From: an uncultured Erysipelothrix sp.
Lineage (GTDB): Bacteria; Bacillota_I; Bacilli_A; Erysipelotrichales; Erysipelotrichaceae
Assembly: GCA_947631935.1 (NCBI GenBank)
Contig: CANRNG010000006.1
Location: 1 to 44,034, forward strand
Reading direction: 5' to 3'
DNA: 44,034 nucleotides
The translations under genes were made by a program, and so were the position numbers. Shown here in pieces: positions 16,063-26,407 of this stretch. The notes beneath the pieces are model-generated. The model was not told the DNA's origin. It searched no databases and was given only the letters and a program-made list of their open reading frames with translations. The stretch's first letter is position 1, and each line of letters begins with the position of its first letter.

Positions 16063-17737
16063 GAGTATGCCTTTTGATAAAGAAACAGCAAATAAATTAT
16101 CACAAAATGATATAGCGAGGAATTGGCCTGTAGTCTATATTCTCAATAATCGTAAAGAGGCTTATATTGGTGAGACAACAAGTGCATCAAATCGTTTAAA
16201 ACAGCATCTTGATAATGATGATAAAAAAAGATTGACGGATGTGAGTATAATTATAGATGATCGATTTAATAAATCTGCTGTTTTAGATATAGAATCAAAA
16301 TTGATTGAGTATATGTCTGCCGATCAACTTTTTGAGTTGCAAAATAGCAACAGTGGTATGCGTAATCATAATTACTACGATAAAGTGTTCTATGAAGCTT
16401 TGTTTCGGGATATTTGGAACAACCTAAAAAAGAAAAAGATTGTTAAGCATGATATAGATTTATTAATGAATTCAGATTTGTTTAAGTATACGCCATATAA
16501 GCAATTAACAACTGAGCAGTTTGATGTTGTTTTTGAAATTGTTTTGGATCTATTGATTTCAATTCAAATTGGGACTGATTTGACTGTGGTTGTGAATGGA
16601 GAATCTGGAACGGGTAAAACAGTCTTGGCCATGTATATCATGAAGATGGTAGCAGACAATAGTATGTTAGAACTCTTGGGTAGTATTGACGATCAATACA
16701 TTGAACGTTTTATTGAGATGCAAGAAAAGTTGAAGAACTTTTCTGTAGCATTGGTAGTGCCGCAAAGTTCCCTTAGAGCTTCTTTGAAGCGTGTTGCAAA
16801 AGAAATTAAGGGACTTAAGGCAAATATGATTATTGGCCCAACCGAAGCTGCTAGAGGTAATTATGATCTATTGATTGTTGACGAAGCCCACCGTTTGAAA
16901 CAAAGAAAAAATTTAGTAAATATGGGTTCATATGATCAATTGAATAGAGATAAGGGATATGCCATTGATACAACTCAATTAAAATGGATTATGGACGCAT
17001 CTCCTTATCAAATCCTTTTTTACGACGCTGAACAAAGTGTAATGCCCAGTGATGTAAGTGATGAAGAGTTCTTAAAAGCATCTACTGGGAAAAATAGTAA
17101 ACAATATGTTATTAAGTCGCAGTTAAGGGTTAAAGGTGGAAATGACTATTTAAACTACATAAAAAGTATTCTAAGTGATACGCCACCACTTCATCCAGTC
17201 ACTTTTGGTGAATATGATTTTGTGCTATTTGAGAATATTACGAGTATGAAAAATGAAATTTTAGATAAAGAGAACATGTTTGGGTTGTCTCGATTGGTTG
17301 CTGGGTACGCTTGGAAGTGGAATACAAAAGGACTGAATTACGAAGACGCACTTCGAAATAATGTTTATGATATAGAAATTGAAAATGAGCGTTTTATTTG
17401 GAACCAAGCAAATATTGGTTGGGTTAATTCGAAAAATGCAATTAATGAAGTTGGAAGCATTCATACCATTCAGGGGTATGACTTGAATTATGTGGGCGTG
17501 ATCATCGGTCCAGAATTGTCATATGATTTTTCTCGGAATGAATTTGTTGTTTACCCAGAAAAATATTTTGATAAAAACGGAAAAAGAACGGTAAAGGATA
17601 TGAATGAATTAAAGAATTATATCCTGAATATTTATAAGGTACTCCTTACACGAGCGATTGAAGGAACATACCTCTATGTTTGTGATGATAATTTGAGAAA
17701 GTATTTGAAGAGGTTTATAAAAATAAATGGTATATAG
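16052..17737 (+). CDS. GIY-YIG nuclease fused to DUF2075 (Schlafen-like) helicase
   Basis: This 561-aa two-domain protein begins with a GIY-YIG nuclease domain (about residues 24-110): PVVYILNN, then YIGETTSASNRLKQH with the conserved Arg48, and Glu81 as the likely metal ligand. A DUF2075 superfamily-I-type helicase domain follows with Walker A GESGTGKT (183-190), Walker B LIVDEAH (275-281), a HTIQGYDL motif and a C-terminal VLLTRAIEGTYLYV (UvrD-like motif VI). The helicase half is related to group III Schlafen proteins. The start ATG 16052 has GGAG 7 nt upstream. It is coupled to the MazG-like gene, forming a nuclease-helicase plus nucleotide-hydrolase pair. Confidence 0.88.
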   Translation: MKIKSMPFDKETANKLSQNDIARNWPVVYILNNRKEAYIGETTSASNRLKQHLDNDDKKRLTDVSIIIDDRFNKSAVLDIESKLIEYMSADQLFELQNSNSGMRNHNYYDKVFYEALFRDIWNNLKKKKIVKHDIDLLMNSDLFKYTPYKQLTTEQFDVVFEIVLDLLISIQIGTDLTVVVNGESGTGKTVLAMYIMKMVADNSMLELLGSIDDQYIERFIEMQEKLKNFSVALVVPQSSLRASLKRVAKEIKGLKANMIIGPTEAARGNYDLLIVDEAHRLKQRKNLVNMGSYDQLNRDKGYAIDTTQLKWIMDASPYQILFYDAEQSVMPSDVSDEEFLKASTGKNSKQYVIKSQLRVKGGNDYLNYIKSILSDTPPLHPVTFGEYDFVLFENITSMKNEILDKENMFGLSRLVAGYAWKWNTKGLNYEDALRNNVYDIEIENERFIWNQANIGWVNSKNAINEVGSIHTIQGYDLNYVGVIIGPELSYDFSRNEFVVYPEKYFDKNGKRTVKDMNELKNYILNIYKVLLTRAIEGTYLYVCDDNLRKYLKRFIKINGI

Positions 17738-17771
17738 AAAAAAGATCCAGTGAGCATTGGATCTTTTTTCT
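17736..17771. terminator. Bidirectional terminator at the right edge of the island
   Basis: AGAAAAAAGATCCA and TGGATCTTTTTTCT form a perfect 14-bp stem with an 8-nt loop. A and T runs on both sides let it serve the island (+) and the convergent BglG-type gene (-). Confidence 0.9.
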
Positions 17772-17812
17772 TAGATTTTCAATAATACAATACACTTACT
17801 AAGTGTAAAAAA

Positions 17813-19717
17813 CTATTCATTCTTAAATGTGAATATAAATTTATCGAAATCTTTGCAGTCTTTAAGTGTCATCACGATGGATGTTTCAGTTAAATAATGC
17901 ATTAATCCTTCAAAAATCAGCTGTAATTCTTTAAACTTGTCTTTTGACATTGCTATCAGAAATACAACATGAACGTTATTTTCGTCCCAATTAATCCCCT
18001 CTGTAGATAAGTAGACGCAAATAATGTTTTTATTTGCTTCTTGCGTAACCGTGTGCGGAATTGCAAAACCTTCATATCCTGTTGAAATAGCATTTTCACG
18101 CTCAATAACTTTGGCATAGAAGTTGTCATCCACATATCCCTGTTCGGATAGTGCATTTGAAAGAAGCTTAATAATTTCATATTTGTCTTTTAATTTTCCT
18201 TGCTCGATAAAGAATAGATCTCGATTGAAAAGGACATCCAAATTCAATTTGAAAAACTTAATTTTTTTATCGGTTTGTATTTCATTGATAATGCTTTTAA
18301 TTTTAATAATATCGTTAGTATTAAAAAATGGCGAGATAGTTATTGTCTTTTTGCTTAATTTAATATCTTTAACTTCAATTGTTGTAATCAATAAATCAAA
18401 GTTATAACAACCCAATAAATCAAGGCTATCAATTATATGTAGTGTATTTAATTCGTTACTAAAGTTAGATTCAATCTTTGCATATAATGTTTCGGGAATA
18501 TTAAGATATTCAGGTGAATAGATTAGAATGTCTAATAATTCGGAATTGGTTTCAAGTTGTTCTACTTCTAGTCCTAAGTGCAAAGCAATAAAGGAGATTT
18601 CATTTTCGTCAACTTCACTACTAATATTATATTCTTTGCTTATTCTTGAATAGATAAAAATTGCAATGTCATACAATAATGGAAATGATTTTTTTAAAGT
18701 TGCCGCCAGAGGATTCACTAATTTTTTGTTGTTGTTGACTCTGAAAATAAGGTTGTGGATATGTAACGTAAAATTTAACAATGAGGATTCTTCGAAGAAA
18801 TTCACATAATATTTTTCACTTACATCGTTGAATACTTCTTTTAAAAACTCAGTAAGAATTTGGATGTTTTCTTTATATTCATAATTCTCAATAAAGTTTT
18901 TAACATTAATGTTTGCTTCAAATAGTATTCTTATTTCTGTAATTTCTTCTTGATCAAAAGTAATGTTCAATATTTTTTGGATAGTGTTTATGTACTTGTC
19001 AGAAATGTAGGTCACACTCTCGTTAAAGTCAACAGCAAGCTCTATAGTATTATCAGAAAGGCGATGGCCGTGTTTAATTCTTGAAATAATTATTAATAAA
19101 TGCATGATAATATTGGTTCTAGAAAAGTCGTTAATGTAAAAATTGAATTCTTTTTGAAGCTCATTCAGTGTTTCTGTTACTACTTTTACGATATGAGACC
19201 CAAAAACTTCTGACAAATGATCGTTGGTAATAAATTTTTCAAAGTCTTCTGATTTAAGTATCTTCATTATTAAATTTCTTCTGTTTGTTTCGCTTCCAAC
19301 TATATCGATATAGTTATTGTTTGAAACTATTTTTAGATTATCTCTCTTATACTCTTTATTAAAATAAACCAAGTCTTTTCTCAAAAGAGAATCAGAAATT
19401 GACAGTTCCTCAGCTAAGTCGTATATGTTGACTTCTTCATTTGAAATTAAGAGTTTGGTTACGATAAAGTAAATTCTATTTTGTAATTCAAGTCCTTCGT
19501 TAGCTTTAATATCTAAATCAAAGTTCGCATCAATGTTTTTAATATAACCGTGCTTTGTTGATAGGATAATTGGATTATCATAGTATTGGTTAATTGTTTT
19601 AATATCGTTAATGATGGTTCTATTTGACACACCAAAAAAATACGCCAATTCCTTACTGGTAATTGATGTGTCTTTTGAAAATAAATACCTTATTATTTCA
19701 TTTTGTCTGCTGTTCAT
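17813..19717 (-). CDS. BglG/LicR-type PTS-controlled transcriptional regulator (HTH-PRD-PRD-EIIB-EIIA)
   Basis: This 634-aa protein has an N-terminal HTH (1-55), a second HTH (about 80-140) and two PTS regulation domains (about 170-395). The second PRD has the SFIALHLG signature. An EIIB-like domain follows, then a mannitol/fructose-type EIIA (about 490-634) with the phosphoacceptor His near 555 in GFAIPHTV. Such DNA-binding activators are switched by phosphorylation from HPr and the cognate EIIB. It is divergent from a cellobiose-type PTS operon, its probable target. No ribosome binding site precedes the ATG, and a -10-like TATCCT ends 6 bp before it, so the mRNA may be leaderless. Confidence 0.9.
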   Translation of the reverse strand: MNSRQNEIIRYLFSKDTSITSKELAYFFGVSNRTIINDIKTINQYYDNPIILSTKHGYIKNIDANFDLDIKANEGLELQNRIYFIVTKLLISNEEVNIYDLAEELSISDSLLRKDLVYFNKEYKRDNLKIVSNNNYIDIVGSETNRRNLIMKILKSEDFEKFITNDHLSEVFGSHIVKVVTETLNELQKEFNFYINDFSRTNIIMHLLIIISRIKHGHRLSDNTIELAVDFNESVTYISDKYINTIQKILNITFDQEEITEIRILFEANINVKNFIENYEYKENIQILTEFLKEVFNDVSEKYYVNFFEESSLLNFTLHIHNLIFRVNNNKKLVNPLAATLKKSFPLLYDIAIFIYSRISKEYNISSEVDENEISFIALHLGLEVEQLETNSELLDILIYSPEYLNIPETLYAKIESNFSNELNTLHIIDSLDLLGCYNFDLLITTIEVKDIKLSKKTITISPFFNTNDIIKIKSIINEIQTDKKIKFFKLNLDVLFNRDLFFIEQGKLKDKYEIIKLLSNALSEQGYVDDNFYAKVIERENAISTGYEGFAIPHTVTQEANKNIICVYLSTEGINWDENNVHVVFLIAMSKDKFKELQLIFEGLMHYLTETSIVMTLKDCKDFDKFIFTFKNE

Positions 19718-19723
19718 AAATTT

Positions 19724-19752
19724 AGGATATCAAAACTTTAACGAAGTTTCAA
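19724..19752 (-). promoter_or_regulatory. Candidate promoter for a leaderless BglG-type transcript
   Basis: On the minus strand TTGAAA (19747-19752) and TATCCT (19724-19729) are spaced by 17 bp. The -10 ends 6 bp before the ATG, so transcription would start at or next to the start codon. Confidence 0.45.
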
Positions 19753-19760
19753 TTACAAAA

Positions 19761-19804
19761 TTTCATCTAGCGACGAAGTTTTATATATTCGTCACATGAT
19801 GAAA
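19761..19804. promoter_or_regulatory. Nested palindrome, candidate operator of the PTS operon
   Basis: The outer arms TTTCATC and GATGAAA enclose the inner arms GACGAA and TTCGTC, with equal 4-bp gaps (TAGC, ACAT) and a 10-bp centre. The symmetry over 44 bp is unlikely by chance. The repeat lies in the divergent region, ending 31 bp before the PTS -10 TACAAT (19836-19841), which has a poor -35. That layout fits binding by an activator such as the adjacent BglG/LicR-type protein. An additional CGAAGTTT half-site occurs at 19742-19749. Confidence 0.6.
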
Positions 19805-19882
19805 AAGTATATTTTTGTTTTTTAAAAATCGAGACTACAATGTAAATGTAAAATTCGAATTTTAAATGAAGGAGGAAGAATT

Positions 19883-20215
19883 ATGGACTCGGTTAGAATT
19901 CTATTGTGTTGTGGGGGTGGCTTCTCTAGTGGTATGCTTGCGCAAAAGACACGTAAAGAGGCGATTAAAAAGGGTATAAATGCAGTTGTAGATGCAAGAT
20001 CAGAAAGTCTTGTTTCGGAATACCTAGATGCTATTGATGTACTATTGTTAGGTCCCCATTATACTCAACAGTTAGATCATTTTACAAATTTGGCTTCTAA
20101 TTATAATGTTCCTGTTGCAGTTATACCGAACGATATATATGGAATGATGGACGCTGAAAGACTTCTTCAGTTTGCATTTCAAACGATAGAAATTTCGAAA
20201 GAAAAAGGAGAATAG
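19883..20215 (+). CDS. PTS lactose/cellobiose-type EIIB
   Basis: This 110-aa cytosolic phosphocarrier has the P-loop-like active site CCGGGFSSGML near the N-terminus; Cys10 aligns with the phosphorylated Cys of the ChbB family. It passes phosphate from EIIA to the incoming sugar bound by EIIC. It is the first gene of the five-gene operon, has GGAGG before its ATG, and stops 1 nt before the EIIC start. Confidence 0.92.
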   Translation: MDSVRILLCCGGGFSSGMLAQKTRKEAIKKGINAVVDARSESLVSEYLDAIDVLLLGPHYTQQLDHFTNLASNYNVPVAVIPNDIYGMMDAERLLQFAFQTIEISKEKGE

Positions 20216-20216
20216 A

Positions 20217-21482
20217 ATGAAAAAGTTTATTGATTGGCTTACGAACAGTTTTGCACCGTCAGCGCAAAAATTCTTTGCTAGACCATATATCGCAGGTGTT
20301 TCAAGTGCTATGGTTAAAGTTTTACCGTTTATCTTAACTGGATCACTTATTTATATTTATCAAATTTTTGTAGGGTTTTTCCCGTCAGTATTTCCTGATT
20401 TAACAATTTTACTTAAATTTTCATTCAGGATGTTAGGTTTAATTACTGCATTTCTTGTTCCTCAACAAACTATGGAGAAGCTTGGATATAAAAATTATGC
20501 TATTAATGCAGGAATTACAGGTGTTCTCGTGTTCTTGGTATTTATGAATCCGCAATTTGATGAATCGGGTTTGTCAACAATTACATATGCTTATGCAAGA
20601 TTTGGACCAACAGGTATGTTTGGGGCATTGTCTGCAGGATTATTTACCACAGTTATCTTCCACTTTTGGGCAAAATTGAGAATATTGGAAAACAATACTT
20701 CGCTTCCAGATTTTATTAGTGACTGGTTTAGAAATATATTGCCAATTCTTACAAGTGTAGCAATTTCTACAGTGCTCGTGCTCGTGTTGAATATTGATAT
20801 CTTTAATATTGTAAATGATTTCTTCAAGCCTATTAGTAATTTTGCACAAACTTTACCTGGGTTTATGTTGCTATCTTTCTTGCAAGCAGGATTCTTTACT
20901 TTAGGTGTGTCTCCTTGGGTATGGGGCGCAATTCGTACTCCTATTTTCGCAACTGCTATTGCTGCAAATATTGCAGCTGTTGCCGCAGGTCAATCACCTG
21001 AATTCATCGTTACATATGAAGTAATGTTTACTTTAGGGTTATTGACCTTAGGTGGACAAGGAAGTCCACTTCCGTTGGTTTTAATGATGTTAAAGTCCAA
21101 AAGTAAAAAACTGCGTCAATTTGGGAAAGTCGTATTAGGACCTGCAATATTCAATATCAGTGAACCAATCATGTATGGCTTACCGGTTGTGTTTAATCCA
21201 ATCATGATGATTCCAATGTGGATAAACTCACTATTGGGAGCAGTTCTAATCTGGGTTACTATGAAAGCGAATTTGCTGGCCATTCCAAGTATTTCATTAC
21301 AGACTGGTTCGATTCCTGCTCCAATTAGCTCATTCTTGATTACTCAAGATTGGAGATCGGTAATTTGGTGGTTTGTATTTCTATTAGTGTATGGACTGGT
21401 GTGGTACCCGTTCTTTAAAGTATTAGAAAAACAAAAATTGGAAGAAGAAATTGCAGAAATAGAAGCAAACCAATTGAGTTAA
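20217..21482 (+). CDS. PTS lactose/cellobiose-type EIIC permease
   Basis: This 421-aa integral membrane protein with about ten hydrophobic segments is the sugar-translocating subunit. The conserved region FNISEPIMYGLPVVFNP, with the Glu-Pro pair of the EIIC-Lac/Cel family, is intact near residue 320. GGAG precedes the start. The cognate sugar is probably a beta-glucoside or related disaccharide, judging from the EII class and the adjacent GH1 gene; the exact substrate is unknown. Confidence 0.92.
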   Translation: MKKFIDWLTNSFAPSAQKFFARPYIAGVSSAMVKVLPFILTGSLIYIYQIFVGFFPSVFPDLTILLKFSFRMLGLITAFLVPQQTMEKLGYKNYAINAGITGVLVFLVFMNPQFDESGLSTITYAYARFGPTGMFGALSAGLFTTVIFHFWAKLRILENNTSLPDFISDWFRNILPILTSVAISTVLVLVLNIDIFNIVNDFFKPISNFAQTLPGFMLLSFLQAGFFTLGVSPWVWGAIRTPIFATAIAANIAAVAAGQSPEFIVTYEVMFTLGLLTLGGQGSPLPLVLMMLKSKSKKLRQFGKVVLGPAIFNISEPIMYGLPVVFNPIMMIPMWINSLLGAVLIWVTMKANLLAIPSISLQTGSIPAPISSFLITQDWRSVIWWFVFLLVYGLVWYPFFKVLEKQKLEEEIAEIEANQLS

Positions 21483-21500
21483 AAACATAAAGAAAAATTT

Positions 21501-21526
21501 AGTGGTATTTTGAATTAAATACCACT
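21501..21526 (+). repeat. Intercistronic hairpin between EIIC and EIIA
   Basis: AGTGGTATTT and AAATACCACT form a perfect 10-bp stem with a 6-nt loop. No T-run follows, so it is more likely an mRNA stability or processing element than a terminator. Confidence 0.65.
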
Positions 21527-21551
21527 TAGTGTTTATTAGGAGGTATAAAAA

Positions 21552-23343
<1,792 letters not shown>

Positions 23344-23345
23344 TT

Positions 23346-24251
23346 ATGGGTGTTTTCTCTTTTCAATTAGAAATGTTCGTAATTATATTGATTGGTTTTA
23401 TTTTGGCAAAGAAGAATGTGATAAATAGTCAAGTTAGAGAAGGGCTCACTGATATCATTATGTATTTGGTTCTTCCTTGTTCAACAATTATTGCTTTTGA
23501 TATAGAGCTTGATATTACTATAATTAAACAAGCAACAAGTGTACTCGTTGTTTCATTGTTTGTACAAATACTGTATTTAATCATCAACAAATTTAGTTAT
23601 GTTAAATTCGGGAAGGAAGAAAGAAAAATAGTGCAATATGCTACGATTGTTTCAAATAGTGGTTTCTTGGGACTTCCTTTATTGGATAGATTAATTGGAC
23701 CCATTGCATTATTATATGGTTCGATTGCACTTATACCTACAAGACTGGCGATGTGGACGTTTGGTTTATCAATATTTTCTGAGGAAAAAGAGAATCGGTT
23801 TAAAAAAATCTTACTTCACCCTTGCGTAGTTGCAATTTATATTGGTCTACTTTTAATGACTTTAAAAAGCAACGGCATCTTTATGCCTGCTGTAATTTTA
23901 AATCTTGTATCTAGAATAGGATCAAGTTTAACTTTGTTAAGTATGTTAATAATTGGTTCACTTTTAGTCGATCTCAAATGGGTGCATTTTTTCGAACGTA
24001 AACTAATCAAATATTCTTTCAATAGATTAATACTAATTCCTTTGATTGTTTATCTAGTTTTGAATCCACTTGGTTTGGATGACTTAATCATACAAGTTAG
24101 TGTTTTGCTAGTTTCAATGCCTGCTGGACCCACGGTTGCAATGCTCTCGGAGAAGTACGATAGTGATTCTGTGTTTGCATCGAAGGTTATTATCGTATCT
24201 ACATTACTTTCTTTGATAACACTACCTATTATTTTTTATGTTTTAATTTAG
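23346..24251 (+). CDS. AEC family (auxin efflux carrier-type) transporter
   Basis: This 301-aa membrane protein has about ten hydrophobic segments in two halves and the conserved YLVLPCS region in the N-terminal half, typical of AEC permeases (MdcF/YfdV type). It starts 2 nt after the GH1 stop with GGAGGG upstream and is the last gene before a terminator. AEC proteins move organic anions; here it may export an aglycone or fermentation product of the imported glycoside. That role is an inference. Confidence 0.85.
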   Translation: MGVFSFQLEMFVIILIGFILAKKNVINSQVREGLTDIIMYLVLPCSTIIAFDIELDITIIKQATSVLVVSLFVQILYLIINKFSYVKFGKEERKIVQYATIVSNSGFLGLPLLDRLIGPIALLYGSIALIPTRLAMWTFGLSIFSEEKENRFKKILLHPCVVAIYIGLLLMTLKSNGIFMPAVILNLVSRIGSSLTLLSMLIIGSLLVDLKWVHFFERKLIKYSFNRLILIPLIVYLVLNPLGLDDLIIQVSVLLVSMPAGPTVAMLSEKYDSDSVFASKVIIVSTLLSLITLPIIFYVLI

Positions 24252-24334
24252 TTTCAAAAATCGATTAAATATGGCAAGAGTTTATCATAGATATATCTAA
24301 CCCTATAAAGACAGTTATTTGAATTTACCTTTCG

Positions 24335-24361
24335 AAAAAGTCCAGATAAGACTGGATTTTT
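24335..24361 (+). terminator. Rho-independent terminator of the PTS operon
   Basis: AAAAAGTCCAG pairs with CTGGATTTTT (one G-U) around a short loop, ending in T-residues. Confidence 0.8.
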
Positions 24362-24466
24362 AATATAGATTTGCTAAAGTAAACCTATAGTTGACACAAT
24401 GAAATGCTGAATGTTCTTGTGGTATGGTTATGATTTGGTTATGTTTGATGTAGGAGGGTGACTTAT

Positions 24467-25567
24467 ATGACATTGGGTGAAAAGATTGCGTATTATCGTA
24501 AAGAGATGGGGATTTCTCAAGAGGCTTTGGGTGAGAAGTTGGGGGTATCACGTCAAGCAGTTTATAAATGGGAAGCGGATTTGAGTTTGCCTGACACACA
24601 TAATCTTATTGAGTTGAGTCGTATCTTTGGGGTGGATCTCAATATGTTGGTGAATAATGAAGTGAGTAAACCGCTCGCAAATAATGGGATTAAGGCAAGT
24701 TATAATAAAATTATTATTGCACTGACTGTCGCAATTGTGGTTCAGTTTCTAGGATTAGTTTGGTTAGCAAACAAAACATCTGTACTATCAGATGATTTGT
24801 CTACTTTGACTTCCTTTTACCATTACTTAAGTAGTTCTAATAATCAACAAAACCAGGATGAAATTTATGAAGTTTTTAATGATTATAGCATCACAGTTTC
24901 AAGGTTAGATTATGAAAACGATGAAATTGAACTCCTATATTCCTTTTCATTCAAAGATGAACCAAAGGATATGGTATTTAAGTTGTTGGCAAATGGTAAT
25001 GCTTCGATATTAGAGAAAAACGATGAGCATGGATATGAAGGTATACTCATTTTGTCTTACGCTAATACCTTGGACGTTAGTGTTGTGCTAGAAAGCCAAA
25101 CTTCCGTTAAAACATTACCTATTTTAGATGTCGCTAACATTGTCTATGAGTATTTCTTCAATGTTAGGGTTGAGAATGTTTTTATTGAAGATGGGTTTGT
25201 GAATATGTATTTAGATTACCGATTAAGTGATTACTATTATGCGCCATCAGAGGCAATTGTGAATCATTCAATTGAAATAAAAGATGATGCATTGGTGGTT
25301 AATGGAACCTACACCATCAATCGTATACGTTACGAATTTTTGGATGCGAATGATGTGGTTGTCGCAAATTGGTTTTATGATGAAGCGGTTGGATTTAAAG
25401 AACTATCTCACAACAGCTCGACACCCATAACGAAAGATAAATTTATAGAGGACGAAATATATGTAATTCGAACTACGATCACTGATAGTAGGGGTAATAA
25501 CTATAGTTATCAACAACCCAGTTTAAAATTTAAAAACGGAAATTTTGAACCCCTTAATTACGAGTAA
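24467..25567 (+). CDS. Membrane-anchored XRE-family regulator
   Basis: This 366-aa protein starts with an XRE HTH (residues 1-60, QEALGEKLGVSRQAVYKWE). One transmembrane helix follows (about 82-102), then about 260 residues predicted outside the membrane without a recognised domain. ATG 24467 is chosen because AGGAGG lies 9 nt upstream; the track's GTG 24458 abuts the ribosome binding site. The architecture suggests a one-component sensor that links an external signal to DNA binding. It is a single gene between two terminators, so its target is not obvious. Confidence 0.82.
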   Translation: MTLGEKIAYYRKEMGISQEALGEKLGVSRQAVYKWEADLSLPDTHNLIELSRIFGVDLNMLVNNEVSKPLANNGIKASYNKIIIALTVAIVVQFLGLVWLANKTSVLSDDLSTLTSFYHYLSSSNNQQNQDEIYEVFNDYSITVSRLDYENDEIELLYSFSFKDEPKDMVFKLLANGNASILEKNDEHGYEGILILSYANTLDVSVVLESQTSVKTLPILDVANIVYEYFFNVRVENVFIEDGFVNMYLDYRLSDYYYAPSEAIVNHSIEIKDDALVVNGTYTINRIRYEFLDANDVVVANWFYDEAVGFKELSHNSSTPITKDKFIEDEIYVIRTTITDSRGNNYSYQQPSLKFKNGNFEPLNYE

Positions 25568-25616
25568 TCCCATTAATTTTAATGCTTCTTTTACAAGAGT
25601 ACATTTCTTGAAAACA

Positions 25617-25647
25617 AAAACTGAATCTTCACACGAGATTCAGTTTT
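25617..25647. terminator. Bidirectional terminator between convergent genes
   Basis: AAAACTGAATCT and AGATTCAGTTTT form a perfect 12-bp stem with a 7-nt loop. It is flanked by A and T runs and serves the XRE gene (+) and the ArsR-rhodanese gene (-). Confidence 0.9.
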
Positions 25648-25658
25648 AATTTATCCAT

Positions 25659-26309
25659 TCAAATGTTTTCTTGATTGATTTCATAAACCGATTCATTGAG
25701 GCTATAGGAAGTATAGCCTTTTTCATTGAGCAAGTTTGAAGCAAGGTTGGAAAAAGCACAAAGTTTGCCTCTACAGTAGAGGATCACCTCTTTATCTTTG
25801 GGGATTTTATGAAGGTTTGCTTCCAGTTGATCAATGGGGATATTGATGGCATTTTTTAGGTGTTGATGGTGAAACTCATCTTCAGGTCTCAAATCAATGA
25901 GGGTGATATTTTGGTTTTTGAGTTTCTCTTTGGCTTCATCATGGGTGAGTATGTTTTGGGTTTGGTGATTGAAGTCATCTTGAATGTCTTGTATCTGAGA
26001 AAGTTGGTCTTGAGCAACATCCAGTAATAAGTAAACCAAGGTTCTAATTTTCTTTGAAGCAAGTTCATAAATGATGTTGTTTTTATCGCGCGTTGTTTTA
26101 ACGAGATTGGCTTCTTTGAGGATTTGAAGGTGTCTGGATGTGTTCGCAAAGCTCATGCCAGTTTGTTTCACGATGGCTTCCACAGTTTTTGGGCTTTGGG
26201 TGAGAATATTTAAAATTTCCAGTCTCTTCTCTGAAGCAATGGTTTTGGTGAGGGTTGATATTTCTTTGAATAAATCATTTTTATAGTTTTCGGCGATAGT
26301 TTTAAACAT
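25659..26309 (-). CDS. ArsR-family HTH fused to a rhodanese domain
   Basis: This 216-aa protein has an ArsR winged helix (about 10-95, with MSFANTSRHLQILKEANLV as recognition region) and a C-terminal rhodanese domain. The active-site loop YCRGKLCAFSNLA carries the catalytic Cys. Such fusions sense persulfide or other sulfur species, or metalloids. The start is ATG 26309 with AGGAG at good distance; the track's TTG 26327 lies within the operator. It is divergent from the OsmC redox operon and shares an operator sequence with it, so it likely represses both. Confidence 0.88.
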   Translation of the reverse strand: MFKTIAENYKNDLFKEISTLTKTIASEKRLEILNILTQSPKTVEAIVKQTGMSFANTSRHLQILKEANLVKTTRDKNNIIYELASKKIRTLVYLLLDVAQDQLSQIQDIQDDFNHQTQNILTHDEAKEKLKNQNITLIDLRPEDEFHHQHLKNAINIPIDQLEANLHKIPKDKEVILYCRGKLCAFSNLASNLLNEKGYTSYSLNESVYEINQENI

Positions 26310-26319
26310 GGTGGGTCTC

Positions 26320-26343
26320 CTATTCAATTACTTAATTAAATAG
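26320..26343. promoter_or_regulatory. ArsR-type operator, copy 1
   Basis: A 24-bp near-palindrome has outer arms CTATTCAATT and AATTAAATAG (one mismatch). It overlaps the -10 of the arsR-rhodanese promoter on the minus strand and is nearly identical to copy 2 at 26408-26431. Confidence 0.75.
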
Positions 26344-26368
26344 TATCGAAATTTGAAAGATGAGTCAA
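26340..26368 (-). promoter_or_regulatory. Promoter of the arsR-rhodanese gene
   Basis: On the minus strand TTGACT (26363-26368) and TACTAT (26340-26345) are separated by 17 bp. The -10 lies within operator copy 1, consistent with autorepression. Confidence 0.7.
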
Positions 26369-26373
26369 TTTAT

Positions 26374-26403
26374 TTGATAGGTGAGTTGTGATAATGGTAT
26401 AGT
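26374..26403 (+). promoter_or_regulatory. Promoter of the OsmC redox operon
   Basis: TTGATA (26374-26379) and TATAGT (26398-26403) are spaced by 18 bp. Transcription would start inside operator copy 2. Confidence 0.65.
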
Positions 26404-26407
26404 ATAT

